A DNA stretch of 64,000 nucleotides from Alphaproteobacteria bacterium (GTDB taxonomy: Bacteria > Pseudomonadota > Alphaproteobacteria > UBA8366): positions 206,627-270,626 of the forward strand of contig WHUA01000006.1 of NCBI GenBank assembly GCA_009377445.1, written 5' to 3'. Position 1 is the stretch's first letter, and each line of letters opens with the position of its first letter. Of this stretch, positions 34,462-42,655 are shown one piece after another. Both the position numbers and the translations under genes were made by a program. The notes under the pieces were generated by a model, which had not been told where the DNA came from, searched no databases, and worked only from the letters and a program-made list of their open reading frames with translations.

Positions 34462-35454
34462 TTATGCGGCGGCGGATTTGAAGCTGACCGACTCCGCCTC
34501 GTCGTAGATGTGGCATTCGGTGAATCCGGCCGTGCCGCGCGGCACCGGCCTCGGCGCCTTGCGCGAACACACAACCGCGGCATGCGGGCAGCGCGGATGG
34601 AAGGTGCATCCGGCCGGCGGATCCATCGGGTTGGGAAACTCCACGCCGAGCTGGGCGTCCGGAATGCCCAGCCCCGGCTCGGGCGTGAGCACCGAGGCGA
34701 GCAGCGCCTGCGTATAGGGATGCTCCGCACGCCGGAACAGCGCCTCCGTTTCCTTCTCCTCCACGATCCGGCCGAGATACATGACCGACACCCGCGTCGC
34801 GATATGTTCCACGATGGCGAGGTTGTGGCTGATCAGGATGTAGGTCAGGCCGAGCTCCTGCCGCAGGTCCATCAGCAGGTTCAGGATCTGGGACTGCACC
34901 GAGACGTCGAGAGCCGAGGTCGGCTCGTCGCAGATCACGATCTCGGGCCGCATGATCAAGGCGCGCGCGATGGCGACGCGCTGGCGCTGGCCGCCGGAAA
35001 GCTGGCTCGGATAGTTGGTGATGTAGCGCTGCGGCAGCCCCACCAGCTCCATGATCTCGTCGACCTTGCGCTGGCGCTCCGCCGCGGTGCTGGCGCCATG
35101 AACGCGCAGCGGCAGCGATATGATGTCGCCGATCGATTTGCGCGGGTTCAGGGAGGAATAGGGATCCTGGAAGATCGGCTGGATGCGGCGGGCGAGCTCG
35201 AGCCGCGGCAGGTGCGACACAGGCTTGCCGTCGAACAGTATGCTGCCGCTGCTCGCCGGCAGCAGGCCGAGCAGCATGAGCGCCAGGGTGGATTTGCCGC
35301 AGCCCGACTCTCCGACCAGGCCGAGCACGTCGCCCTTGTTCACCCGCAGCGAGACGCCGTTGACGGCCTTCAGCATCTGCTTCTGCGAGAAAATGCCGGC
35401 GCCGACGGCGAAGGACCGCGTGACGTCGAATGTTTCCAGAAGTGCGCCGGTCAT
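34462..35454 (-). CDS. Peptide/nickel-type ABC transporter ATPase, DppF/OppF-like
   Basis: This 330-residue protein has Walker [10 protein letters not shown], the signature [15 protein letters not shown], Walker [13 protein letters not shown], and the oligopeptide-type C-terminal extension with the cysteine motif [14 protein letters not shown], which often carries a 4Fe-4S cluster. It pairs with the second ATPase to drive uptake. The ATG overlaps the stop of that gene (ATGA, 35451-35454). The operon order is binding protein, two permeases, two ATPases, then a serine hydrolase. Confidence 0.92.
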   Translation of the reverse strand: MTGALLETFDVTRSFAVGAGIFSQKQMLKAVNGVSLRVNKGDVLGLVGESGCGKSTLALMLLGLLPASSGSILFDGKPVSHLPRLELARRIQPIFQDPYSSLNPRKSIGDIISLPLRVHGASTAAERQRKVDEIMELVGLPQRYITNYPSQLSGGQRQRVAIARALIMRPEIVICDEPTSALDVSVQSQILNLLMDLRQELGLTYILISHNLAIVEHIATRVSVMYLGRIVEEKETEALFRRAEHPYTQALLASVLTPEPGLGIPDAQLGVEFPNPMDPPAGCTFHPRCPHAAVVCSRKAPRPVPRGTAGFTECHIYDEAESVSFKSAAA

Positions 35455-36461
35455 TCCGCCATCTCCAGCTCGGTGGCGCGCGCCACGGAATCCGACGGGC
35501 TCATCAGGCAGCGATAGGCGCGCAGTTGGTCGAGAGCCCGCAAGTCGACGCCGCCCTTGGCGCAATCCATCCACGCATGGGGACAGCGGTCGCGGAAATG
35601 ACAGCCCTCGATATCGCCGATCATGCTCGGGACGATCCCGGGGATCGAGCCGAGATGCGCGCCGCGCTCGGTCTTGCCGGGCACCGGAATGCAGGACAGC
35701 AGGCCGCGCGTGTAGGGATGCAGCGGCTCGCCGAAGACGTCTTCGACATTGCCCTGCTCGACGATCTGCCCCGCATACATCACCGCGAGCCGGTCGGCGA
35801 CGCGGGCCACGATGCCGAGGTCGTGGGTAATGAGGATCAGGGCCATGCCGAACTCCCGCTGCAGCTCCGCCAGCAGCAGCAGGATCTGCGCCTGGATCGT
35901 CACGTCGAGCGCGGTCGTGGGTTCGTCCGCGATGATGAGGTCCGGGCCGCACATCAGCGTCATGGCGATCATCACGCGCTGCCTGAGCCCGCCGGAAAGC
36001 TGGTGCGGATACTGCTTCAGCCGGCGTTCCGCGCCGACGATCCCGACCTTCTGCAGGAGATAGGTCGCCCGTTCGCGCGCTTCGTTGCGGCTTACCCGGC
36101 GATGGCGGAGCATCATCTCCTCCATCTGGTTGCCGATGGTGAAGGACGGGTTGAGGCTCGTCATCGGCTCCTGGAAGATCATGCCGACGCGGTTGCCGCG
36201 GAGATCCGCCATCTGCCGGTCGGATTTCTTCAGCAGGTCCTCGCCGTCGAACAGGATCGACGTGCCGGTCCGGACCGCCTTCTTCGGCAGCAGGTCCATC
36301 AGGGCGAGCGAGGTAAGCGACTTTCCGCATCCCGACTCGCCGACGATGCAGAGCGTCTGCCCCTTGTCGACGGAGAAGGTGAGATCCTGCACCGGGTGCA
36401 GGATGCCGGCGGCCAGCGGGATATCGACGTTGAGATTTTTTACCTCGAGCAGGGCGCTCAA
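35451..36461 (-). CDS. Peptide/nickel-type ABC transporter ATPase, DppD/OppD-like, TTG start
   Basis: The 336 residues begin at a TTG that overlaps the stop of the upstream permease gene, with GGAG 8 bp before it; no ATG or GTG fits better. Walker [18 protein letters not shown] signature, Walker [13 protein letters not shown] and the C-terminal cysteine motif [14 protein letters not shown] are seen. Overlaps on both sides (with permease and partner ATPase) indicate tightly coupled translation of the whole transporter. Confidence 0.92.
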   Translation of the reverse strand: MSALLEVKNLNVDIPLAAGILHPVQDLTFSVDKGQTLCIVGESGCGKSLTSLALMDLLPKKAVRTGTSILFDGEDLLKKSDRQMADLRGNRVGMIFQEPMTSLNPSFTIGNQMEEMMLRHRRVSRNEARERATYLLQKVGIVGAERRLKQYPHQLSGGLRQRVMIAMTLMCGPDLIIADEPTTALDVTIQAQILLLLAELQREFGMALILITHDLGIVARVADRLAVMYAGQIVEQGNVEDVFGEPLHPYTRGLLSCIPVPGKTERGAHLGSIPGIVPSMIGDIEGCHFRDRCPHAWMDCAKGGVDLRALDQLRAYRCLMSPSDSVARATELEMAE

Positions 36462-37399
36462 TTTCGGTTCTCCGGTGCGAAGATGTCCCGCGCGCCGTCG
36501 CCGAGCAGGTTGATCGCGAGAACGAGCGTGAAGATGGCCAATCCCGGCAGCATCACGAGATAGGGCTCGAACAGCATGTAGTCCTTGCCCTCGGAGACCA
36601 TGAGGCCCCAGGACGGGGTGGGCGGCTGCACGCCGAGGCCGAGGAAGGACAGGGCGGCTTCGAGCAGGACGGCATGCGCGATCTCGAAGGTCGCAATGAC
36701 CAGCAGGCTGCCGAGGATATTCGGCAAGATCTCGGAAAAGATGATGCGCCGCGTCGAGCAGCCGATCGCGCTGGCCGCCCTGACGTAATCCAGGCTTCGA
36801 ACTTGCATCGTCGCGCTGCGCATCACCACGGTGAAGCGGTCCCACAGCAGGCAACCGAGGATGATGATCACGGTCTGCAGCGAGCCGCCGACGACCGCGA
36901 CCAGCGCGAGCGAGACCATGACGACCGGCAGGGTCAGGCGGGTGGTGAGCAGGAAGGTGATGACCATGTCGACCCGGCCGCCGAAATAGCCGGCGCAGAC
37001 GCCCATCACCGTACCCAGCACGCCCGAGATCATCATGGCGCAGAAGCCGATCAGGAGGGAGACCCGCGCGCCATAGATCATGCGGCTGAGATAGTCGCGG
37101 CCCATCATGTCGGTGCCGAGCAGATGCTCCCACTGGCCCTTCTCGGCCCAGATCGGCGGGATCAGGCGCCGGATGAGGACCTGGTCGAGCGGGTCGTGCG
37201 GCGCCAGCAAGGGCGCGAAGATGGCGGTCAGGATCAGGCCGGCCATTATGATGGCGGCAACCATGAAGCTCCGGTGGCCGAGGATGCGCCGCGCCAGCAT
37301 GGTGGCGGCATTTGGCTGCATGACGGTCTCGATGCTGGGCATCCTGGCGGTGGCGACGCCGGCGCCATCGGTCGCGATCGCTTTGTCGGATGGTGCCAT
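36458..37399 (-). CDS. Peptide-type ABC transporter permease, DppC/OppC-like
   Basis: This 313-residue membrane protein has an N-terminal soluble stretch with RRILGHRSFMVAAIIMAGLIL, six helices in all, and the EAA loop (YVRAASAIGCSTRRIIFSEILPN). The HLLGTDMMGRDYLSRMIYGARVSLL segment is typical of DppC proteins. It joins the DppB-like permease to form the channel. Its ATG is 10 bp behind the dppB-like stop. Its TGA overlaps the TTG of the dppD-like gene. Confidence 0.92.
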   Translation of the reverse strand: MAPSDKAIATDGAGVATARMPSIETVMQPNAATMLARRILGHRSFMVAAIIMAGLILTAIFAPLLAPHDPLDQVLIRRLIPPIWAEKGQWEHLLGTDMMGRDYLSRMIYGARVSLLIGFCAMMISGVLGTVMGVCAGYFGGRVDMVITFLLTTRLTLPVVMVSLALVAVVGGSLQTVIIILGCLLWDRFTVVMRSATMQVRSLDYVRAASAIGCSTRRIIFSEILPNILGSLLVIATFEIAHAVLLEAALSFLGLGVQPPTPSWGLMVSEGKDYMLFEPYLVMLPGLAIFTLVLAINLLGDGARDIFAPENRN

Positions 37400-37409
37400 C
37401 GGCCTCTCC

Positions 37410-38327
37410 TCAGCTCACCCGAAGGCGCGGATCGAGCCATGCGTTGAGCAGATCGCCGACCAGCACGAGCACGATATAGATGCAGGCGACGAGCAGGAGC
37501 ACCGCCTGGACAATCGGGAAGTCATTGCGCGAGATGGATTCCCAGGCCAGGTATCCGATGCCCTGAAACTGGAAGACGCGCTCGGTGACGATCGCGCCCC
37601 CCAGCATGTTGCCGAACTGGACGCAGGAAAGCGCCACCACGGGGATGATTGCGTTGCGCAGCGCATGCTTGAAAAGGATCGTCCGGGTTGGAAGACCCTT
37701 GGCGCGCGCGGTGCGGATGTAGTCCGAGCTCAGCACCTCGAGCATGCCGGTGCGGGTCAGCCGCATCACGGGCGGCGTCGAATAATAGCCGAGGGCGATC
37801 GCCGGCAGTATGAAATGCGCCAGCGAATCCGAGCCGGAAATCGGCAACAGGCGCAGGAACAGCCCGAAGACGAACATGAGGATCAGGGCAAACCAGAATC
37901 CGGGCAGCGCCTGTCCGAAGACGGCGATCGTCAGCGCCGTCCGGTCGACCCAGCTATCGGGCTTGAGCGCCGCCAGCACGCCGAGCGGCACCGCGAGCCC
38001 CATGGCGAAGAGAAGGCTGAGGCAGGCGAGCAGGATCGTGTTCGGCAGGCGGTCCGCGATCAGGTCCATCACCTTCTCGGGATAGAACATGGATTCGCCG
38101 AGATCGCCCTGGAGGCCCGATTTTAGCCAGTCGAAATATTGAATGTAGTAGGGCCGGTCGAGTCCGTACTGATGGCGGATAAGCGCTATGTCCTGGGTGG
38201 ATGCGTCGTCGCCCGCGATCATCGTCGCGAGGTCGCCGGAAAGCCGCAGCAGCGAGAACGCGATCACTGACACGGTGAACGCCACGAGAAGCGCGACGAA
38301 CACGCGCCTGGCCATGAAGTTCAGCAT
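37410..38327 (-). CDS. Peptide-type ABC transporter permease, DppB/OppB-like
   Basis: This 305-residue protein has the usual first helix (RVFVALLVAFTVSVIAFSLLRLSGD), a long periplasmic loop, and then five helices with the EAA loop YIRTARAKGLPTRTILFKHALRN. The length and motifs match the DppB group. It is preceded by a stem-loop and a GGAGAGAGG site; the stem-loop separates it from the binding protein gene. Confidence 0.92.
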   Translation of the reverse strand: MLNFMARRVFVALLVAFTVSVIAFSLLRLSGDLATMIAGDDASTQDIALIRHQYGLDRPYYIQYFDWLKSGLQGDLGESMFYPEKVMDLIADRLPNTILLACLSLLFAMGLAVPLGVLAALKPDSWVDRTALTIAVFGQALPGFWFALILMFVFGLFLRLLPISGSDSLAHFILPAIALGYYSTPPVMRLTRTGMLEVLSSDYIRTARAKGLPTRTILFKHALRNAIIPVVALSCVQFGNMLGGAIVTERVFQFQGIGYLAWESISRNDFPIVQAVLLLVACIYIVLVLVGDLLNAWLDPRLRVS

Positions 38328-38353
38328 CTGGACCCTCTCTCCGGTGGAAAAGC

Positions 38354-38386
38354 GCCGGGCCGGCCGCTATCGGCGGCCGGCCCGGC
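38354..38386 (-). terminator. Perfect 14-bp stem-loop between the binding protein and permease genes
   Basis: GCCGGGCCGGCCGC and GCGGCCGGCCCGGC are perfect inverted arms with a 5-base loop, starting 12 bp after the binding-protein stop. In the reading direction a short TTTT follows. This looks like a leaky terminator or an RNA-stabilising structure that lets more binding protein than permease be made, as in other Dpp/Opp-type operons. Confidence 0.75.
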
Positions 38387-38398
38387 TGGCGAATAGCC

Positions 38399-39916
38399 TT
38401 ACTTCCACTTGGCGTTCCAGAATCGCGGCACCTCGTCCGCGCTCGGCTCGAAATCGAGCTCGTCGATATACGCGTAATTGTAGACCCACGAGAAGAGCGG
38501 CAGCCAATACGCCTCCTCGGCGATGATCTTGAGCGCTTCGTTGTAGACCTTCTTTCGGACCTCCTGATCCGTGGTGTTGCCCTGGTTCAGCAGGTCGATC
38601 ACCTTCTTGTCCTGGGCGTTGTCGTCGGCGTCGCCTTGGAACCAGTTGCCGAGAATGGCGGTCACGTCGTTGATCGAGGACGAGCCCCAGGTGCCGAAGG
38701 ACAGCGGTACGCCTTCCTTGCGGCGCTTTTCACGGATAGCGCCCGCCGAAACATAGGTCAGCTTCGCGGTGATGCCGACCTTGCGAAGCTGCCCGATGAG
38801 CGCTTCGGCGATCGGCCGGTCGCGATAGGCGAAAATCGGCGTCTCGAAACCGTTCGGGTAGCCCGCTTCGGCAAGCAGGGCCTTGGCCTTCGCCGGGTCG
38901 TAGCTGTACCGCTTGAGGCCCGTGTCGTCGCAGCCGAACTGGCTCGGGAAGCAGGCGGCGTGCAGCACGCGCGAGGCTTCGCCGGACAGGGTCTTGCGGA
39001 TGGTGTCGCGATCGATCGCATAGCTGATCGCCTGGCGCACCAGCTTCTTCTTCATCGGATGCTCGCCGGCCTTGCCCGACGCATCCATCTGAATGAACCC
39101 TATCCGCATGGTCTCACCCTCGGTGACGGTGAATCCCTTGCGGCCGTCGAGATTCTTCGCCAGGTCCGGCGGGACGCGCCAGATCCAGTCGGCGCCGCCC
39201 GACAGCAGCTCCGCCATCTGGGTGCCGCGCTCTTCGATTCGCCGGAAGATGAGCTTGCCGATATGCGGCGTCTTAGGCCCGCCCTTCATGTACTTGTCGA
39301 ACTTCTCCAGGACGAAACGCTTGCCGTAGGAGATTTCGGTCGCCTTGTACGGGCCGGTCCCGACCGGCTTCCGCGCCATGCCCTTCTGGCCGACCTTGGC
39401 ATAATACTCGTTCGGGTAGATCGGGACGACGGTGCTGAGATACTGCATCGCGGCGGGGAAGGGGGTTTTCAGCTTGACGTTGACCTTGTAGGGGCCGAGC
39501 TTTTCCGCACCCGCGATGAACTTGGACCGGCTCGTCGCCGCAATCTTGGAACTCGGATCGGAGAGGAATTTCATGGTGTAGACGACGTCGTCGGCGTCGA
39601 ACTTCTCGCCGTTGTGGAAGACGACGTCGTCGCGCAGCTCGAACTGGATCGTGGTGCCGTCGATCCACTTGAACGATTTCGCGAGGCTAGGCAGGTATTC
39701 GCCGGTCTTGGGATCGAATTCCATCAAGGCATCCCAGATATGGCGGCCGAGAATGATCCCTTCGCGAAGGGTATTCGCATTCATGTCGATGTTGTCGGGC
39801 TCGCTGTTCGAGAGCCAAGTGAGCGTATCGTTGCTCTTCCCCGCCATGGCGGGAAGGCCGGAGCACGCCAGCAAGGCGGCAGCGGCCGCGTAAATGGTAA
39901 CCTGTGAGATTCTCAT
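38399..39916 (-). CDS. Periplasmic substrate-binding protein of the peptide/nickel ABC family (SBP_bac_5)
   Basis: The 505 residues begin with a signal peptide (SQVTIYAAAAALLACSGLPAMAG, cut near 25). The mature part shows the family signs DTLTWLSNSEPDNIDMN, FELRDDVVFHNGEKFDADDVVYTMKF and GTGPYKATEISYGK, then the second lobe with VRQAISYAIDRDTIRKTL. It captures a peptide-like or other small ligand for the permease made by the following genes. GGGGAG precedes the ATG. The actual ligand is unknown. Confidence 0.92.
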   Translation of the reverse strand: MRISQVTIYAAAAALLACSGLPAMAGKSNDTLTWLSNSEPDNIDMNANTLREGIILGRHIWDALMEFDPKTGEYLPSLAKSFKWIDGTTIQFELRDDVVFHNGEKFDADDVVYTMKFLSDPSSKIAATSRSKFIAGAEKLGPYKVNVKLKTPFPAAMQYLSTVVPIYPNEYYAKVGQKGMARKPVGTGPYKATEISYGKRFVLEKFDKYMKGGPKTPHIGKLIFRRIEERGTQMAELLSGGADWIWRVPPDLAKNLDGRKGFTVTEGETMRIGFIQMDASGKAGEHPMKKKLVRQAISYAIDRDTIRKTLSGEASRVLHAACFPSQFGCDDTGLKRYSYDPAKAKALLAEAGYPNGFETPIFAYRDRPIAEALIGQLRKVGITAKLTYVSAGAIREKRRKEGVPLSFGTWGSSSINDVTAILGNWFQGDADDNAQDKKVIDLLNQGNTTDQEVRKKVYNEALKIIAEEAYWLPLFSWVYNYAYIDELDFEPSADEVPRFWNAKWK

Positions 39917-40153
39917 GATTCCAACTCCCCAGAGTTTCCCGACTTGGTCAGACGGAATGAGCGGCGGAATCGTCCCAGGCTTTTCCCTGTGCAGCGGACC
40001 AGACCGCCTTTATTCGCCATGTCGGCATTCTTGTTGACAACATCTTACACCGGAGGCCTTCGCCCACAAGACCGAAAATCGCCCTTCGCTCAATTCGGCT
40101 CGTCTGTTTGGCGCCGGGCCCGGGTGAAGGCGCCCCGGGCGAGCGGCTTCGCT
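39917..40153. promoter_or_regulatory. Gap before the transporter operon, with a short GntR-like palindrome
   Basis: This 237-bp gap between the racemase-like and binding-protein genes (both on the minus strand) has no gene. TTGTTGACAACA at 40031-40042 contains an 11-bp palindrome (TGTTGACAACA) of the kind bound by GntR-type regulators. TTGTCA on the minus strand could serve as a -35, but no matching -10 at normal spacing is good. I see nothing else here. Confidence 0.35.
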
Positions 40154-40864
40154 TCATGCCGCCGGCATCCGTTCCAGCAGGCGCCCCAATCCCGGCAGCG
40201 GCGCCGTCGCCTTCATGATGCTCAGCATGGCCCAGAGGGCGGCCTGGTTGGTGGTGACCACGGGCTTGGAAAACTGGCGCTCCCATCCGTCGATGAACTT
40301 CATCGTCGGAAAGGCGCCGCCCGGCACGACGAAGGCCTCGATTTCCGGCCGGTCGATGCGCGCGAAGGCTTCGGTCGCATGGTCCGCGCCGAGCGCGCCG
40401 ATGGCATAGGCGTCCGTCGCGCCGAAGCCGTCCAGCGCCGCGACCTCCAAGCCATGCCGCCCTTCATAGTAGCGCCGCGCCCGTTCGAGCACTTCCAGCG
40501 AATAGGGCGTGACGATGGCGATCCGGCGGGCGCCGAGGGCGCGCACCGCCTGGCCGATCGCTTCGGCCGAGGTCACCGCCGGCGCGCCGGCGCCCGCGGT
40601 CATGCGCTGTTTCACGCCCGCGTCGTAATCGTCGGCGAACAGGCTCGCCGAGGTCTGCGTGAGGCAGAGTGCCTCGACCTTGGCGGCGCCGAGCATCTTG
40701 GCCTGGTAGTCTATGTCTTCGTCCAGGCTCGGCGAGAACGGGGTGCTGCCGCCTTTGCCGAGGCGTCCGACATGGACCTGAAGCGTTGCGGGCAGGAGCC
40801 GGTTGTACTCGATCTCCACCGTCGTGTTGGTCGACGGAATCAGCGCGCCGAAATGTCGGATCAT
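40154..40864 (-). CDS. Asp/Glu racemase superfamily protein, maleate isomerase/AMDase-like
   Basis: This 236-residue protein opens with GALIPSTNTTVEIEYNRLLP, the opening of the maleate isomerase and arylmalonate decarboxylase group. The first catalytic cysteine is present (Cys67 in ALCLTQTSAS), but at the second place, where maleate isomerase has another cysteine, the sequence is VVPGGAFPT (Gly183). Arylmalonate decarboxylase has the reverse pattern. So it belongs to this family but its reaction is uncertain. The ATG is preceded by GAGGGAAG. It lies upstream of the transporter operon on the same strand and may work on the imported compound. Confidence 0.82.
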   Translation of the reverse strand: MIRHFGALIPSTNTTVEIEYNRLLPATLQVHVGRLGKGGSTPFSPSLDEDIDYQAKMLGAAKVEALCLTQTSASLFADDYDAGVKQRMTAGAGAPAVTSAEAIGQAVRALGARRIAIVTPYSLEVLERARRYYEGRHGLEVAALDGFGATDAYAIGALGADHATEAFARIDRPEIEAFVVPGGAFPTMKFIDGWERQFSKPVVTTNQAALWAMLSIMKATAPLPGLGRLLERMPAA

Positions 40865-40973
40865 GTTCAGGCTTCCCTCGGAAGACAATGACGATCCTCG
40901 CATGATACGCCGATGGACGGCACACTCCCAATCTACCCATAATGCGGGCGGTAGCAGCAGCCGGGAGGTCCCG

Positions 40974-42359
40974 ATGATTCGCGATCAGCATGGCCTGGAG
41001 ACGACCGCCGCGAGCGAGCAGGCTGTGCGGCGGTACGACGACATGATCCTGCACTATCTCGGGCTCCGCCAGGATACCGGCGACCGGTTGAAGGCAGTGT
41101 TCGACGCCGATCCGGAGATGCCGATGGCGCTTTGCGCCCGCGGCTACTTCATGAAGCTGTTCTGCACGCCGCCGCTGGAGCGCAAGGCCGAGGAGTCGCT
41201 GGCGGCCGCGCAGAAGCTGGCCGCGAAAGGCGCGACGGATCGCGAACGGCGCCACGTCGCCGCGCTCGGCGCCTGGTGCCGGGGCGACATCGCAGGCGCC
41301 ACGGATGCATGGGAGGAGATCCTGCTCGACCATCCCCGCGACGTACTGGCGATCCGCCTCGCCCACTTCACTCATTTCTATCTCGGCGATTCCGGCGCGA
41401 TGCGGGATTCCGTCGCCCGCGTGCTGCCGCATTGGAGCGCGGAGCAGCCTGGCTACGGCTTCGTCGTCGGCTACGAGGCGTTCGGCCTGGAAGAGACCGG
41501 CGCCTATGCGGAGGCGGAGAGCGCGGGCCGGCGCGCCGTCGCCATCAACGGCCGGGACATCTGGGCGACCCATGCCGTGGCCCATGTCATGGAGATGCAG
41601 GGCCGTTTGCGCGACGGCATCGCCTGGCTCGACGGGCTGTCGGGCGGCTGGGGGGCGTGCAACAACTTCCGCTTCCATGCCTGGTGGCACAAATGCTTGT
41701 TCCACCTCGAGCTGGAGCAGTTCGACGCGATCCTCGATCTCTACGACCGCGAGGTGCGGGCCGACACGACGACCGCCGACTATCTCGACATGAGCAACGC
41801 CATCGCGCTGCTCTGGCGCCTGCAGGAGGCGGGGGCGGACGTCGGCGAGCGCTGGGTGGAATTGGCCGACAAGGCGGAGGGCAAGATCGACGACCACATC
41901 TTCGCCTTCCACGACGCGCATTACATGATGGCGCTCTCCGTGGACGGCCGGCGGCGCAAGGCGGATGCGATGCTCGACACGATGGAGGCCGCGGCGGCCC
42001 ACGGCGACACGACCGAAGGGCCGATCTTCCGCGAGGTCGGATTGCCGCTCTGCCGGGCGATCGCCGCCTATGGACGCGGCGAGTACGGCGCGGCGGTCGA
42101 CCTGCTGGCGCCGGTCCGGCGCGAGGTCTATCGCATTGGCGGCAGCCATGCGCAACGCGACCTGTTCTTCCGCCTGCTGGTCGCAGCCGCGCTGCGGTCG
42201 GGGCGCTACAAGCTCGCCCGCGCCCTGACGGCGGAGCGCAACGCCCGCAATCCGGGCTCGGCCTGGGGCTGGAAGCGCGCCGCGGCGGCGATGGACGGCC
42301 TCGGCGAGACGGCCGGGGCGGAGGCCGCGCGGCAAAGGGCGATCGAGCTGATGGCGTAG
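40974..42359 (+). CDS. Tetratricopeptide-repeat protein of the TTC38 type
   Basis: The ATG with GGGAGG 5 bp upstream gives 461 residues. The protein is all-helical; pairs such as EMPMALCARGYFMKLFCTPPLERKAEESLAAAQKLA and ETGAYAEAESAGRRAVAINGRDIWATHAVAHVMEMQGRLRDGIAW show the repeat pattern, and HAWWHKCLFHLELEQFDAILDLYD is highly conserved in the family. The role of bacterial TTC38-like proteins is not established. No signal peptide or membrane helix is seen. It is divergent from the racemase-like gene, with 109 bp between them. Confidence 0.82.
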   Translation: MIRDQHGLETTAASEQAVRRYDDMILHYLGLRQDTGDRLKAVFDADPEMPMALCARGYFMKLFCTPPLERKAEESLAAAQKLAAKGATDRERRHVAALGAWCRGDIAGATDAWEEILLDHPRDVLAIRLAHFTHFYLGDSGAMRDSVARVLPHWSAEQPGYGFVVGYEAFGLEETGAYAEAESAGRRAVAINGRDIWATHAVAHVMEMQGRLRDGIAWLDGLSGGWGACNNFRFHAWWHKCLFHLELEQFDAILDLYDREVRADTTTADYLDMSNAIALLWRLQEAGADVGERWVELADKAEGKIDDHIFAFHDAHYMMALSVDGRRRKADAMLDTMEAAAAHGDTTEGPIFREVGLPLCRAIAAYGRGEYGAAVDLLAPVRREVYRIGGSHAQRDLFFRLLVAAALRSGRYKLARALTAERNARNPGSAWGWKRAAAAMDGLGETAGAEAARQRAIELMA

Positions 42360-42655
42360 CGCGCAGCGCCCCCCGGTGGCCCCCTTGCGGGCAGGGCAAT
42401 CGCATTTGCGTATCTTGCACGAATGCCTTGCGTCCTTCGACAGGCTCAGGATGAGGGAAAATCTTCGTGGCATTGAGAAAAGAACCTCATGCTGAGCCTG
42501 TCGAAGCACGCACCCCGCTTGTCCCAATCGCCGCGAGCACCCTCGAATGCATTCGCCCTGCTTGTGGGGGAGGAATCGGGCGGGGGCGCCTTTCCCACCT
42601 CCAAATCGCCACATCTAGGTGCTAACCTGCGAGGCTCGTGAGCATTGGAGGATCG
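42360..42655. other. Intergenic gap with a repeat and the sppA ribosome-binding region
   Basis: This 296-bp stretch has no convincing gene. It holds the CCTTCGACAGGCTCAGGATGAGG repeat pair (42431-42510), further C+G-rich sequence and the sppA leader with GGAGG at 42648-42652. I see no strong promoter. Confidence 0.6.
42431..42510. repeat. Inverted repeat pair, CTTCGACAGGCTCAG family
   Basis: CGTCCTTCGACAGGCTCAGG (42431 on) and CTGAGCCTGTCGAAGCACG (ending 42510) are inverted copies 28 bp apart, each next to ATGAGG or its complement. The pair can form a stem of about 25 bp with few mismatches. The same sequence family is common between genes in many alphaproteobacteria. Confidence 0.85.
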
